DNA from: an uncultured Bacillota bacterium
Lineage (GTDB): Bacteria > Bacillota > Clostridia > Tissierellales > Tepidimicrobiaceae
Assembly (NCBI GenBank): GCA_937967955.1
Contig: CALBUB010000126.1
Location: forward strand, 1-32,149
DNA: 32,149 nucleotides
Direction of reading: 5' to 3'
The notes under the pieces are model-generated. The model saw only the letters and a list, made by a program, of their open reading frames with translations. It did no database searches and had not been told where the DNA came from. Within the stretch, counting starts at the first letter, position 1. Each line of letters begins with the position of its first letter. Of this stretch, positions 24,082-32,099 are shown one piece after another. The position numbers and the translations under genes are program-made.

Positions 24082-25344
24082 AGGAAATTTATGACAAACT
24101 CCCCTGTATTTTCTTCTCTTCCTTCTTTTTTGCTTTATATAAGCTACTAGCCATAAAATAATTATAAATAAAAAAATTCCTATATGCCAATTATCACTTA
24201 TAAGCCCTAAAACTACAGCCACATTATCCTTTTCCACCGAAGTAGTAGCTATTATATCAACACTGCCTAATAGCTCACCATCTAAATAGTAATCTACTTT
24301 TCCAATAGTTTGTCCCTCTTTTATAGGAGCTTTAAGCTCCTCATCTAAAACTATTTTCTGGGTAATTTTATCCAAAGAATCCTTATGCAGCAAATAGCTA
24401 AAATCATCTTTTGTTACTCCTGCTACCACTGGCATTTTTCCATAGTTTACTTGGAAGTTTTGTATAAATTGATTTTTAGTTGAAATTTTGACCCTTTCAA
24501 AATTTTCAAAGCCATAATTAAACAGCTTGTGCACATCTGAAAACACTTCATTTCCGTTAGATTTCAATACTACAGCAATCAACCTTTTATTATCCCTTTC
24601 GGCTGAGGCTACTAAACAATTGCCTGCTTCAGTAGTATAGCCAGTTTTTATTCCAGTAGTGCCCTCATATTTGGTAGGTACCATATTACCATCTACATTG
24701 ATTTTTTCACTACTATAGAGCAATCTGTTGTGAGACTTTAAATATCTAGTTTCATCCTTTTTATTAGTAGGTTCAATAGTATATGTATAGTTAGCAACTA
24801 TTTTCCTAAAGGTTTCGTTTTTCATAGCATATCTGGCTATTAAACTTAAATCATAGGCTGTTGTCAGATGTTTCTCATCTGTTAAACCGTGAGGGTTGGT
24901 AAAATTCGTATTTACTGCACCTAACTCCTTGGCCTTTTCATTCATCATCTTTACGAACTCTTCAACATTGCCAGAAATATGGTTGGCTATAACCATGGCT
25001 GAATCGTTTGCCGATTGGATTAATAGGGCATATATTAAATCCTTCATCAGGAGTTGTTCTCCAGGCTCTAAAGCTATATGGCTACCCTTAATTATATAAG
25101 GCGTTTCTTCATCTACTGTAACTAAATCATTTGGCTTTCCATATTCTATGGCTAGTATTCCTGTCATAATTTTAGTGGTGCTAGCAGGATGTAGCTTTAA
25201 ATGTGGATTTTTTTCATATAGCACTTGCCCAGTATCTGCATCTACTAGTATAGCACTCCTAGCAGTTAAATTTAAATCTTCAGCAAAAGATACATTTGAT
25301 GTTACTAAGATTAAAAACAAGATTAGTGATACAACTTTTTTCAC
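24076..25344 (-). CDS. dacF: D-alanyl-D-alanine carboxypeptidase (DacF/PBP5 type)
   Basis: Low-molecular-weight PBP that trims the terminal D-Ala from stem pentapeptides. It has a signal peptide (VVSLILFLILVTSNVSFA), then the S11 peptidase domain with STTK (Ser55, Lys58), SAN, and KTG in GTTGIKTGYTTEAG. A C-terminal beta domain and a C-terminal membrane anchor (IGIFLFIIILWLVAYI) followed by a strongly basic tail end the protein. About 422 residues. I start it at GTG 25344 because AGGAGAGGGGGT lies 6 bases upstream; the in-frame ATG at 25368 precedes that site and would add 8 residues. It is the only clear - strand gene here, divergent from comEA. It could be the sporulation-linked DacF or a vegetative DacA; the sequence does not decide. 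Confidence 0.93.
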   Translation of the reverse strand: MKKVVSLILFLILVTSNVSFAEDLNLTARSAILVDADTGQVLYEKNPHLKLHPASTTKIMTGILAIEYGKPNDLVTVDEETPYIIKGSHIALEPGEQLLMKDLIYALLIQSANDSAMVIANHISGNVEEFVKMMNEKAKELGAVNTNFTNPHGLTDEKHLTTAYDLSLIARYAMKNETFRKIVANYTYTIEPTNKKDETRYLKSHNRLLYSSEKINVDGNMVPTKYEGTTGIKTGYTTEAGNCLVASAERDNKRLIAVVLKSNGNEVFSDVHKLFNYGFENFERVKISTKNQFIQNFQVNYGKMPVVAGVTKDDFSYLLHKDSLDKITQKIVLDEELKAPIKEGQTIGKVDYYLDGELLGSVDIIATTSVEKDNVAVVLGLISDNWHIGIFLFIIILWLVAYIKQKRRKRRKYRGVCHKFPI

Positions 25345-25366
25345 ATTTTTACCCCCTCTCCTAAAC

Positions 25367-25395
25367 ATATAATAAGTATATCAAAAAATAAGCAA
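25367..25395 (-). promoter_or_regulatory. Candidate promoter of the carboxypeptidase gene
   Basis: On the - strand, TTGCTT (25395-25390) and TTATAT (25372-25367) are 17 bases apart, just upstream of the ribosome site for GTG 25344. A start point near 25360 would exclude the ATG at 25368, consistent with the GTG start. Confidence 0.3.
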
Positions 25396-25429
25396 TTGAT
25401 TAATAGTAAATTTAATTTTGTAATTTTTG

Positions 25430-25449
25430 GAGGATTATCAAAAATCCTC
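25430..25449. other. Small hairpin in the dacF-comEA divergent region
   Basis: GAGGATT/AATCCTC, 7 bp with a 6-base loop, about 40 bases before the comEA start. It is an inverted repeat that could be an operator or mRNA structure; nothing else marks its function. Confidence 0.35.
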
Positions 25450-25489
25450 TAGAATATATATTTAGTTAAATTGCTTGAGGGGGGATTGT

Positions 25490-26092
25490 ATGTCCTTTCT
25501 ATCTAAAAGAGAACAAATAAGCATAATTTTAATCATCATTACCGTATTAGTCATATCTTTGTTTAACTTCATAAGAAAAGAATTTATAGATAAAGACAAT
25601 GGGAAAGAAAACCTAGTAGAAGAGCTTATAGAAGAAGTAGAGGAGGATATTAAAGAGGAGCCAGAGGAGATAATGGTACACATAAGTGGACAAGTCTATA
25701 AACCAGGTCTAGTTAAATTAGAGCCAGGTGCTAGAGTTATAGATGCTGTTAATGCAGCTGGAGGATTGAAAAAAAATGCAGACTTGGATAAAATAAACTT
25801 AGCTAAAAAATTAGTAGATGAGGAAAAGATATATATTCCTGAGATTGGAGAAAATATAGAAGGAGATTTATTAGATTATTCCACTTCAGCAGATGTGGGT
25901 AATAAGATAAATATAAACACTTGTACTAAAGAAGAACTTTTGTCCTTACCCGGCATTGGTGAAGTATTAGCAGAAAAGATAATAGAATACAGGGAGAAGA
26001 CCCCCTTTAAAAAGCTGGAGGATTTAATGAATGTATCGGGTATAGGAGAAAAGAAATTTGAAAGTATAAAGGACATGATAGTAGTCCATTAA
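25490..26092 (+). CDS. comEA: ComEA family competence DNA-binding protein
   Basis: A 200-residue membrane-anchored DNA receptor of the transformation apparatus. It has an N-terminal helix (ISIILIIITVLVISLFNFI), a Glu-rich spacer (about 40-62), an SLBB-type domain (MVHISGQVYKPGLVKL to KIYIPEIGE), then a helix-hairpin-helix pair (KININTCTKEELLSLPGIGEVLAEKII and MNVSGIGEKKFESI). ATG 25490 is behind a very strong GAGGGGGGA site. ComEB/ComEC are not found downstream; selD follows after 13 bases. The structure fits ComEA, but a general secreted HhH DNA-binding protein is possible. Confidence 0.9.
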   Translation: MSFLSKREQISIILIIITVLVISLFNFIRKEFIDKDNGKENLVEELIEEVEEDIKEEPEEIMVHISGQVYKPGLVKLEPGARVIDAVNAAGGLKKNADLDKINLAKKLVDEEKIYIPEIGENIEGDLLDYSTSADVGNKININTCTKEELLSLPGIGEVLAEKIIEYREKTPFKKLEDLMNVSGIGEKKFESIKDMIVVH

Positions 26093-26105
26093 AGGAGTGA
26101 AAATA

Positions 26106-27143
26106 TTGGATAAGGAAAAGAAATTGACTCAGCTAGTTAAGTCTTCTGGCTGAGCAGCTAAAATCGGTCCCGATTTATTGGCGCAGGTCTTGCGTCAACT
26201 ACCTAAAAGTTTTGATAAAAATTTAATAGTAGGCTTAGATACTTCCGATGATGCTGCTGTATATAAGATAAATGATGATTTGGCATTAATACAGACTTTA
26301 GATTTTTTCACCCCTATTGTAGACGATCCCTATATGTTTGGCCAAATTGCAGCAGCCAATTCTCTAAGTGATGTATATGCTATGGGTGGAGAGCCAAAAT
26401 TAGCCATGAATATAGTGTGCTTTCCCAACTGTTTAAGCCCCGATATATTAGTGGAGATTTTAAAGGGAGGCCATGATAAAGTAAAAGAAGCAGGGGCACT
26501 CCTTATAGGAGGCCATACAGTAGAAGACGATGAACCAAAGTACGGCCTATCTGTAGCAGGTTTTGTACCACCTAATAAGGTGCTTACCAACTCCAATGCA
26601 AAGGCAGGAGATGTACTAGTTTTAACTAAACCCCTTGGAATAGGTATCATAAATACAGCAATAAAGGCAGGCTTAGCAGATGAAAAGGTTTATGAAAAGG
26701 CTGTACACACTATGGCTACACTAAATAAATATGCAAAAGAAGCCTTTGATAAGGTAGAAGTAAACAGCGTAACAGATATTACTGGTTTTGGGTTATTAGG
26801 CCATGCCCTAGAGATGGCTGAAGGCAGTTCAGTTACCCTAGTAATAGACCATAAAGCAGTTCCTATAATAGAAGGTGCCTTAGAATATGCCCAAATGGGC
26901 TTGGTACCAGGAGGGGCCTACTCTAACAGAAAGCATATAGGGGATAAGGTTAAATTCATGGATAATATAACTGAAGACATAGAAGATGTTTTATACGATC
27001 CTCAAACTTCTGGAGGCCTACTTATATCAGTTCCAAAAGATAATGTGGACTTATTACTTGAAAATCTTAAAGCTACCCCTACTGAATTTGCAGTAATAGG
27101 AGAAGTAATAGAAAAAGAGGATACCTATATAATAGTAAAATAG
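26106..27143 (+). CDS. selD: Selenide, water dikinase SelD with selenocysteine at residue 16 (TGA read-through)
   Basis: Makes selenophosphate from selenide and ATP, the selenium donor for selenocysteine tRNA. The frame begins at TTG 26106 (AGGAG at 26093-26097, 8 bases upstream) and contains an in-frame TGA at 26151-26153. Read as Sec (U), the N-terminus gives LVKSSGUAAKIGPD, exactly the SelD active-site segment where other species have GCAAK, so U16 is the catalytic residue and Lys19 follows. The remainder is a standard AIRS-fold protein: GLDTSDDAAVYKI, PIVDDPYMFGQIAAANSLSDVYAMGG, GGHTVEDDEPKYGLSVAG and DPQTSGGLL. The total of 345 residues is normal. A naive call starting at TTG 26178 would drop 24 codons including the catalytic site. 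It is followed by selA and selB, which supply the decoding machinery. Confidence 0.96.
26161..26176 (+). promoter_or_regulatory. First hairpin after the selD TGA (possible alternative SECIS)
   Basis: AAATCGG (26161-26167) is complementary to CCGATTT (26170-26176). With six pairs closed, the loop is GTCC; with five pairs, GGTCCC. It begins 8 bases after the TGA, closer to the UGA than the second hairpin, and its loop also presents GGTC. Confidence 0.45.
26178..26198 (+). promoter_or_regulatory. Bacterial-type SECIS element of selD
   Basis: TTGGCGCA (26178-26185) pairs with TGCGTCAA (26191-26198) with one G-U wobble and encloses the loop GGTCT. The loop GGUCU is the SelB-binding apical loop known from Escherichia coli fdhF. 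The first loop G is 33 bases after the TGA, longer than in fdhF but, to my recollection, within the range accepted for bacterial SECIS elements. SelB is encoded in the same operon. Confidence 0.7.
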
Positions 27144-27159
27144 CAAAGTGAGGGATAAT

Positions 27160-28587
27160 ATGCAGAAGAAAAACTTGTTCAGGCTTATACCAAAAGTAGA
27201 TGAAATACTAGAATATGACAAGATAAAGGAATTACTTGAACATATGCCTAGAAAATTAGTTGTGGACTCTATTAGGGAAGAAATTGATAGCTTAAGGAAG
27301 GACATTATGGAAAATAAGGTGGATGAAGAGGAAGTTAATAGGAGGATTAAAATACTAGTAGATTTAGTATTAGAAAGAGCCAATAAAAAGGCCTCCTATA
27401 AACTAAAAAGGGTGGTAAATGCAACAGGCGTAATCCTTCACACCAATCTAGGAAGAGCCCTAATAAACAAAGAGGTTATGGAAAATGTAGTAGATATAGC
27501 AAGTAATTACTCCAATTTAGAGTTTGACATAGAAAAAGGAGAAAGGGGCTCCAGATACAGCCATCTAAAAGAAATATTAGTAGAGATAACTGGTGCAGAA
27601 GATGCCATGGTAGTAAATAATAATGCTGCTGCCGTACTATTAGTATTAAGCACCATGGCAAAGGGCAGGGAGGTTATAGTATCCAGGGGAGAATTAATAG
27701 AAATAGGCGGTTCCTTTAGAATTCCTGATGTAATGGAACAAAGTGGTGCAACCTTAAAGGCTGTAGGTACCACTAATAAAACCCATCTTTACGATTATGA
27801 AAATGCAATAAATGAAAATACTGCAGCCCTGATGAAAGTCCACACTAGCAACTATAGGGTTCTAGGCTTTACTTCCTCCGTTTCTACAGAGGAACTATAT
27901 ACCCTAAAGGAAAAATACGATATTCCTCTAATTGAAGACTTAGGTAGTGGAGTATTAGTTGATTTATCCCAATTTGGACTGGAATATGAACCAACTGTGC
28001 AGGATTCAATTAAAAGGGGAGTAGATATAGTTACTTTTAGTGGAGATAAACTTTTAGGAGGTCCTCAAGCAGGTATAATAGTAGGGAAGAAGAAGTATAT
28101 TGATGAAATGAAGAAAAATCCACTAACTAGAGCCTTTAGAGTAGATAAATTTTGCATTGCTGCCTTAGAAGCTACTTTGAGACTATATTTAGACCAAAGG
28201 GTTGCCCTAGAAAAGATTCCTACACTAAAAATGCTTTCTATGACATTAGATGAATTAGAAGGCAAGGCTAAAAGGCTACATGGTGAGTTAACCAATAGGA
28301 TTAAAAATGAAAATTGTAGCTTCCAAATAGTAGATAGCTATTCAGAAGTAGGAGGAGGAAGCTTACCCTTAGAGAAATTACCTACCAAATGTATAATGAT
28401 AAGTTTAAAGGGCCTTAGCACAGCTGAATTTGAAAAGGCCCTTAGGGAATACGATATACCCATTATTACTAGGATATACAAGGATAATATATTTATGGAT
28501 TTAAGAACCGTTAGGGAAGATGAATTCCATATAATAGCTGATGGAATACTATTTGGACTTAATAGATTGAAAGGGTGCATTAGATGA
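27160..28587 (+). CDS. selA: L-seryl-tRNA(Sec) selenium transferase SelA
   Basis: PLP enzyme that converts seryl-tRNA(Sec) to selenocysteinyl-tRNA(Sec) using selenophosphate. The PLP lysine is Lys297 in FSGDKLLGGPQAGIIVG. Other family blocks are VVNATGVILHTNLGRA, NNAAAVLLVLSTMAKG, SRGELIEIGGSFRIPDVM and VGTTNKTHLYDYENAI. Length 475 residues, normal. ATG 27160 follows GAGG at 6 bases; GTG 27148 would put the site inside the gene. Its stop overlaps the selB start (ATGA), so the two are coupled. Confidence 0.97.
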   Translation: MQKKNLFRLIPKVDEILEYDKIKELLEHMPRKLVVDSIREEIDSLRKDIMENKVDEEEVNRRIKILVDLVLERANKKASYKLKRVVNATGVILHTNLGRALINKEVMENVVDIASNYSNLEFDIEKGERGSRYSHLKEILVEITGAEDAMVVNNNAAAVLLVLSTMAKGREVIVSRGELIEIGGSFRIPDVMEQSGATLKAVGTTNKTHLYDYENAINENTAALMKVHTSNYRVLGFTSSVSTEELYTLKEKYDIPLIEDLGSGVLVDLSQFGLEYEPTVQDSIKRGVDIVTFSGDKLLGGPQAGIIVGKKKYIDEMKKNPLTRAFRVDKFCIAALEATLRLYLDQRVALEKIPTLKMLSMTLDELEGKAKRLHGELTNRIKNENCSFQIVDSYSEVGGGSLPLEKLPTKCIMISLKGLSTAEFEKALREYDIPIITRIYKDNIFMDLRTVREDEFHIIADGILFGLNRLKGCIR

Positions 28588-30497
28588 AACATATTATAGT
28601 GGGAACAGCAGGCCATATAGACCATGGAAAAACTACCCTCATAAAAGCTTTAACAGGCAGGAATACTGATAGATTAAAAGAAGAACAAAAAAGAGGCATA
28701 TCTATTGAATTAGGTTTTACCTATTTTGACCTGCCTAGCGGAAAAAGGGTAGGTATCATTGATGTGCCAGGACATGAAAAATTTATAAAGAATATGTTAG
28801 CAGGAGTAGTAGGCATAGATATAGTCCTATTAGTAGTAGCTGCTGATGAAGGGGTAATGCCTCAAACAGTAGAACACTTAGCTATAATGGACTTAATGGG
28901 CATAAAAAAAGGCTTTATAGTTCTAACTAAGGCAGATTTAGTAGATGAAGAATGGATAGAATTAGTGAAAGAAGATGTAAGGGAGCAAGTTAAGGGCACC
29001 TTCCTTGAAAATACTCCCATAATTCCAGTATCATCAACAGAGAAAAGAGGAATAGATAAGGTAATAGAATTAATTGAAGAACTATCTACTAAAATTGAAG
29101 ACATAGATGTGGACGATACTCCAAGGCTGCCTGTAGATAGGGTCTTTTCAATCCAAGGCTTTGGAACCATAATCACTGGCACACTGCTGTCTGGTGCCTT
29201 TAAAGTGGGAGATGAAGTCCAAATATTCCCAGGAAATACTGTAGGAAGAATAAGATCCCTGCAAGTCCATGGAGAAGATACAGAAGTAGCCTATGCAGGC
29301 CAGAGGGTTGCAATAAATTTAGCAGGTGTGAAGAAAGAAGAAGTAGATAGGGGAGATGTAATAGCTCCCAAAGACTCCATGAAAGAGACATCTATGCTAG
29401 ATGTAAAAGTAAAGATTTTAGACAATGTAGAACACATAATCAAAAATAGGGCTAGGCTTAGATTGTATATTGGAACAAAAGAAGTATTATGTAGGCTAGT
29501 CATATTAGACAAAGAGGAACTTAATCCAGGAGATGAAGCCTTTGCTCAGCTGAGATTAGAAGAAAAAACGGTAGCTAAGAGGGGAGATAGATTTATATTG
29601 AGATTTTACTCCCCCATGTATACCATTGGTGGCGGCAGAATACTAGAACCTAATCCAAATAAGAAGAAAAGGTTTGATCCTCAAGCAATAGCAGAATTAA
29701 AAGTAAAGGAAAGTGGAGATTCAACAGATATCATAGAAAGAATCATATTAGATAAAAGTAAGAACTTCCCCAGCATAAAAGAAATAGCCACCTCTACTGC
29801 TATGCTGGAGGACAAGGTTAAGAAGGATGTAGAAACTTTGGCTAGTAAGAACAAGGTCATATTGTTTAATTTGACCAAAGACGTTTATGTAATCCATAAA
29901 GACTATTTTGAGCAAGTGACCGATAAAATAGTAGACTACCTAAATACTTACCACAAAAAATATCCTCTTAGACGGGGAGTATTAAAAGAAGAAATAAGAA
30001 GCAGATACCTAAGCAGTGCAAAAGCAATAGTAGGGGAGAAATTTATAGATTTACTAATAGAAAAAGGCTTAATAGAGCAGCATAAAGATAAGGTGGCCAT
30101 TAAAGGCTTTAGTGTAGAGCTTAATGATAGGCAGCAAGGAATAAAAGAAGCAATAATTAACAGCATTAAAGAAAAAGGCTTCACACCTCCAAAACGAGAA
30201 GAGTTAATAGATAAAGCCTCTTCTAATTACCAAGAAGGGGAAGAGGTATTTAACTACCTATTAGAAAAGGGAGACATAATAAAACTTAGTGAAGAAGTAT
30301 ATATTCATAGGGCTGATTATGAGAAAGCTTTAGAACTTATGAAAGAGCATATTAACAAAAATGGCCACATAACTGTAGCTGAATACAGGGATATACTCAA
30401 TACCAATAGGAAGGTCGCCTTAGCCTTACTAGAATACTTTGATTCATTAAAGATAACTAGGAGGGAAGGAAATATAAGAAAGCTCATAAATGGCTAG
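28584..30497 (+). CDS. selB: Selenocysteine-specific elongation factor SelB
   Basis: GTPase that delivers Sec-tRNA to UGA codons marked by a SECIS hairpin. EF-Tu-like domains lie at the N-terminus: GTAGHIDHGKTTLIKALTG (G1), DVPGHEKFIKNMLAG (G3) and TKADL (G4), then two beta-barrels (to about 350). About 290 C-terminal residues of winged-helix repeats follow and bind the SECIS. Length 637 residues, normal. Start ATG 28584 lies within the end of selA. Together with selD and selA it completes the protein part of the Sec pathway; the tRNA-Sec gene is not in this window. Confidence 0.97.
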   Translation: MKHIIVGTAGHIDHGKTTLIKALTGRNTDRLKEEQKRGISIELGFTYFDLPSGKRVGIIDVPGHEKFIKNMLAGVVGIDIVLLVVAADEGVMPQTVEHLAIMDLMGIKKGFIVLTKADLVDEEWIELVKEDVREQVKGTFLENTPIIPVSSTEKRGIDKVIELIEELSTKIEDIDVDDTPRLPVDRVFSIQGFGTIITGTLLSGAFKVGDEVQIFPGNTVGRIRSLQVHGEDTEVAYAGQRVAINLAGVKKEEVDRGDVIAPKDSMKETSMLDVKVKILDNVEHIIKNRARLRLYIGTKEVLCRLVILDKEELNPGDEAFAQLRLEEKTVAKRGDRFILRFYSPMYTIGGGRILEPNPNKKKRFDPQAIAELKVKESGDSTDIIERIILDKSKNFPSIKEIATSTAMLEDKVKKDVETLASKNKVILFNLTKDVYVIHKDYFEQVTDKIVDYLNTYHKKYPLRRGVLKEEIRSRYLSSAKAIVGEKFIDLLIEKGLIEQHKDKVAIKGFSVELNDRQQGIKEAIINSIKEKGFTPPKREELIDKASSNYQEGEEVFNYLLEKGDIIKLSEEVYIHRADYEKALELMKEHINKNGHITVAEYRDILNTNRKVALALLEYFDSLKITRREGNIRKLING

Positions 30498-30514
30498 CCT
30501 ATGGAGTGATACTA

Positions 30515-31228
30515 ATGGCTATTAAAACTATAATCATAAATAGGGATAGGGCCTTTGTGGAAAGCTTAAAACATAATTTAGAGGAAGAAGGTTGTAATGT
30601 AGAAGTTGTTCACACAATGAAGGAGGCCCTAGAAAATATAAAAAATAAATATTATGAGCTAGTAATATTGGATATAGTGTTGCCTGATGGAAATGGTTTA
30701 GCTTTATGTAGGGAAATTAGAAATATGTCTCCTGTTCCCATAGTAGTATTAACGGAAAAGGAAGATGATCTAAGCCAAATACTTGCTTTAGATTACGGGG
30801 CTGATGATTATATAATAAGGCCCATTAATATGCAGGTATTTAAAGCAAAATTGAAAGCAATATTAAGAAGAGTCAATATGGATAAGGAAGGAGTTAATAA
30901 TACCCACAAGCAAATAATAAAGATAGACGATTTTATCATAAACACACTAGGTAGGCGTATAACTATAAATGGCAGATCTATTAGCCTAACAGGAAAAGAA
31001 TTCGACCTATTCTATTTATTAGTATCCCATCCTGGAAGAGTATTTACAAGAGAAGAGTTGTTAAAGATTATATGGGGCTACGAATACTATGGAGACGTAA
31101 GGACAGTAGATGTCCATATAAGAAGGCTAAGGAAAAAGATAGAAGAGGATTATAACAATGCAGAATTTATCCATACTAAATGGGGAGTTGGCTATTATTT
31201 CAAGCCTAAAAAGGCCAAGGAAGCTTAG
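30515..31228 (+). CDS. OmpR/PhoB-family response regulator with atypical receiver pocket
   Basis: A 237-residue two-domain transcription factor. The receiver (about 1-120) keeps the phospho-acceptor Asp53 (VILDIVLPDGNG) and Thr80 (VLTEKED). The paired acidic Mg residues at the start are replaced (IIINRDR: Asn9-Arg10 where Asp-Asp is usual), and the conserved Lys is Arg102 (GADDYIIRPI). The C-terminal winged helix is canonical: RRITINGRSISLTGKEFDLF to DVHIRRLRKKIEED and the terminal GVGYYFKP. No histidine kinase is adjacent. ATG 30515 is set by TGGAGTGAT; the start lies 17 bases after selB, so it may be co-transcribed with sel genes. The targets cannot be inferred. Confidence 0.9.
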   Translation: MAIKTIIINRDRAFVESLKHNLEEEGCNVEVVHTMKEALENIKNKYYELVILDIVLPDGNGLALCREIRNMSPVPIVVLTEKEDDLSQILALDYGADDYIIRPINMQVFKAKLKAILRRVNMDKEGVNNTHKQIIKIDDFIINTLGRRITINGRSISLTGKEFDLFYLLVSHPGRVFTREELLKIIWGYEYYGDVRTVDVHIRRLRKKIEEDYNNAEFIHTKWGVGYYFKPKKAKEA

Positions 31229-31235
31229 GATACCT

Positions 31236-31266
31236 AAACCCGCTAATAAGCGGGTTTTTATTTTTG
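31236..31266 (+). terminator. Rho-independent terminator after the response regulator gene
   Basis: A perfect 9-bp stem (AAACCCGCT with AGCGGGTTT), loop AATA, followed by T-rich sequence. It ends the comEA-sel-regulator run. Confidence 0.92.
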
Positions 31267-31617
31267 TGCAAATATTCCACATTCAATGGCTTGCAAGAAA
31301 CGTACCTTTAAATTTTTCTTGGCAAAATACAACAGACAGAGTAATCAGAATAATCGAAAGCATTCAAAAACTATGATATATTAATTATTAAATTGACAGT
31401 CCCAAACACATAGTTGGAAAACTGATACACTATAGCAACAAATTTATTCATACATAATTAAATAGAATAGGGATATTGTAAATTACTAAAGAATTTGGAA
31501 TATTAATTTGTAGTATCATTAACATTTAAGTCCAATATTTCCGAAGAAATAAATTAAAGCGTAATACTTAGTTATACAACTAAATATATTAGTACAAGAG
31601 GTACATCCACAACTGCA
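31267..31617. other. AT-rich region without a recognisable gene
   Basis: No open frame of convincing length, no strong ribosome site and no tRNA-like cloverleaf were seen. A TTGACA (about 31394) lacks a well-spaced -10. A short open stretch ending PLNFSWQNTTDRVIRIIESIQKL reaches 31376 and may be a gene remnant, but I do not recognise it. The region looks like decayed coding or intergenic DNA. Confidence 0.5.
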
Positions 31618-31976
31618 ATGAGGGGAATCATATCTCAGGGTAAGCTTAATCCAATAGTTGTTGAAAGGGCAGAGGGTATATACTTCTAGGATACTGATGA
31701 AAAACGTTATGCAGATATGTCAGCCAATTGGTAAATGTTAACATTGGACATGACCGCAAAAAGTAATAAAAGCTATAAAAGAACAAGCAGAGAAATTAGC
31801 TTATATTGGATCAGCCTTTGCTGTTGATATTAAAGCAGAAGCTGAAAGAAAATAAAGGACAAGAAACTAAAGAACCTTATGGTGGCGTCACCATTGATAA
31901 TAAACGAAGAGTAGTTTAGAGAAATATGGCAATTATGGATGAAGTTCTAACTGAAGTAGATAATATGATTAAGTAA
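31618..31976 (+). pseudogene. Remnant of a class III PLP aminotransferase
   Basis: Broken pieces of one protein are readable in several frames. The N-terminal block is SQGKLNPIVVERAEGIYF, then a TAG where Trp is expected, then DTDEKRYADMSA. In a shifted frame LVNVNIGHD follows, then, after a further shift, KVIKAIKEQAEKLAYIGSAFA. These correspond to the start of class III (4-aminobutyrate or taurine type) aminotransferases. Near 31860 the sequence jumps to C-terminal motifs (GQETKEPY, ASPLIINEE with a stop, then AIMDEVLTEVDNMIK). About 300 central residues, including the PLP lysine, are missing. Multiple stops, frameshifts and the internal deletion make it non-functional. The exact substrate cannot be told from the remnant. 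Confidence 0.82.
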
Positions 31977-32011
31977 ACAGGACTTATACTTTGTAATATA
32001 CAATTGAAATA

Positions 32012-32054
32012 AAGGATTTGTTAAATACTAAATTTTAGAATTTAGCAAATCCTT
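32012..32054. terminator. Long hairpin between the aminotransferase remnant and the next gene
   Basis: AAGGATTTG (32012-32020) and CAAATCCTT (32046-32054) are exact complements. The stem continues inward with about six more pairs including one G-U. No long T run follows, so it may be an old terminator or an operator-like structure upstream of the last gene. Confidence 0.5.
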
Positions 32055-32099
32055 CCACATATAAATATTCAAAAATAAAAAAGGGGGGATTTTATATAA

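Noticed and set aside
25345..25368. ATG 25368 as start of the carboxypeptidase
   Set aside because: It lies before the AGGAGAGGGGGT ribosome site, and the added residues (MFRRGGKN) are just that site translated.
26178..27143. selD beginning at TTG 26178
   Set aside because: This start lacks a ribosome site, lies in the SECIS stem and omits the catalytic segment; the frame upstream of the TGA encodes good SelD sequence with a proper site.
30498..30514. tRNA-Sec gene after selB
   Set aside because: Only 17 bases separate selB from the regulator, and no 90-base tRNA-Sec-like cloverleaf was seen between selB and the window end; it must be elsewhere.
31158..31376. Short + strand frame overlapping the end of the response regulator
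   Set aside because: It starts inside the regulator gene, crosses its terminator and has no ribosome site. Its last part may be a gene remnant, but I cannot identify it.
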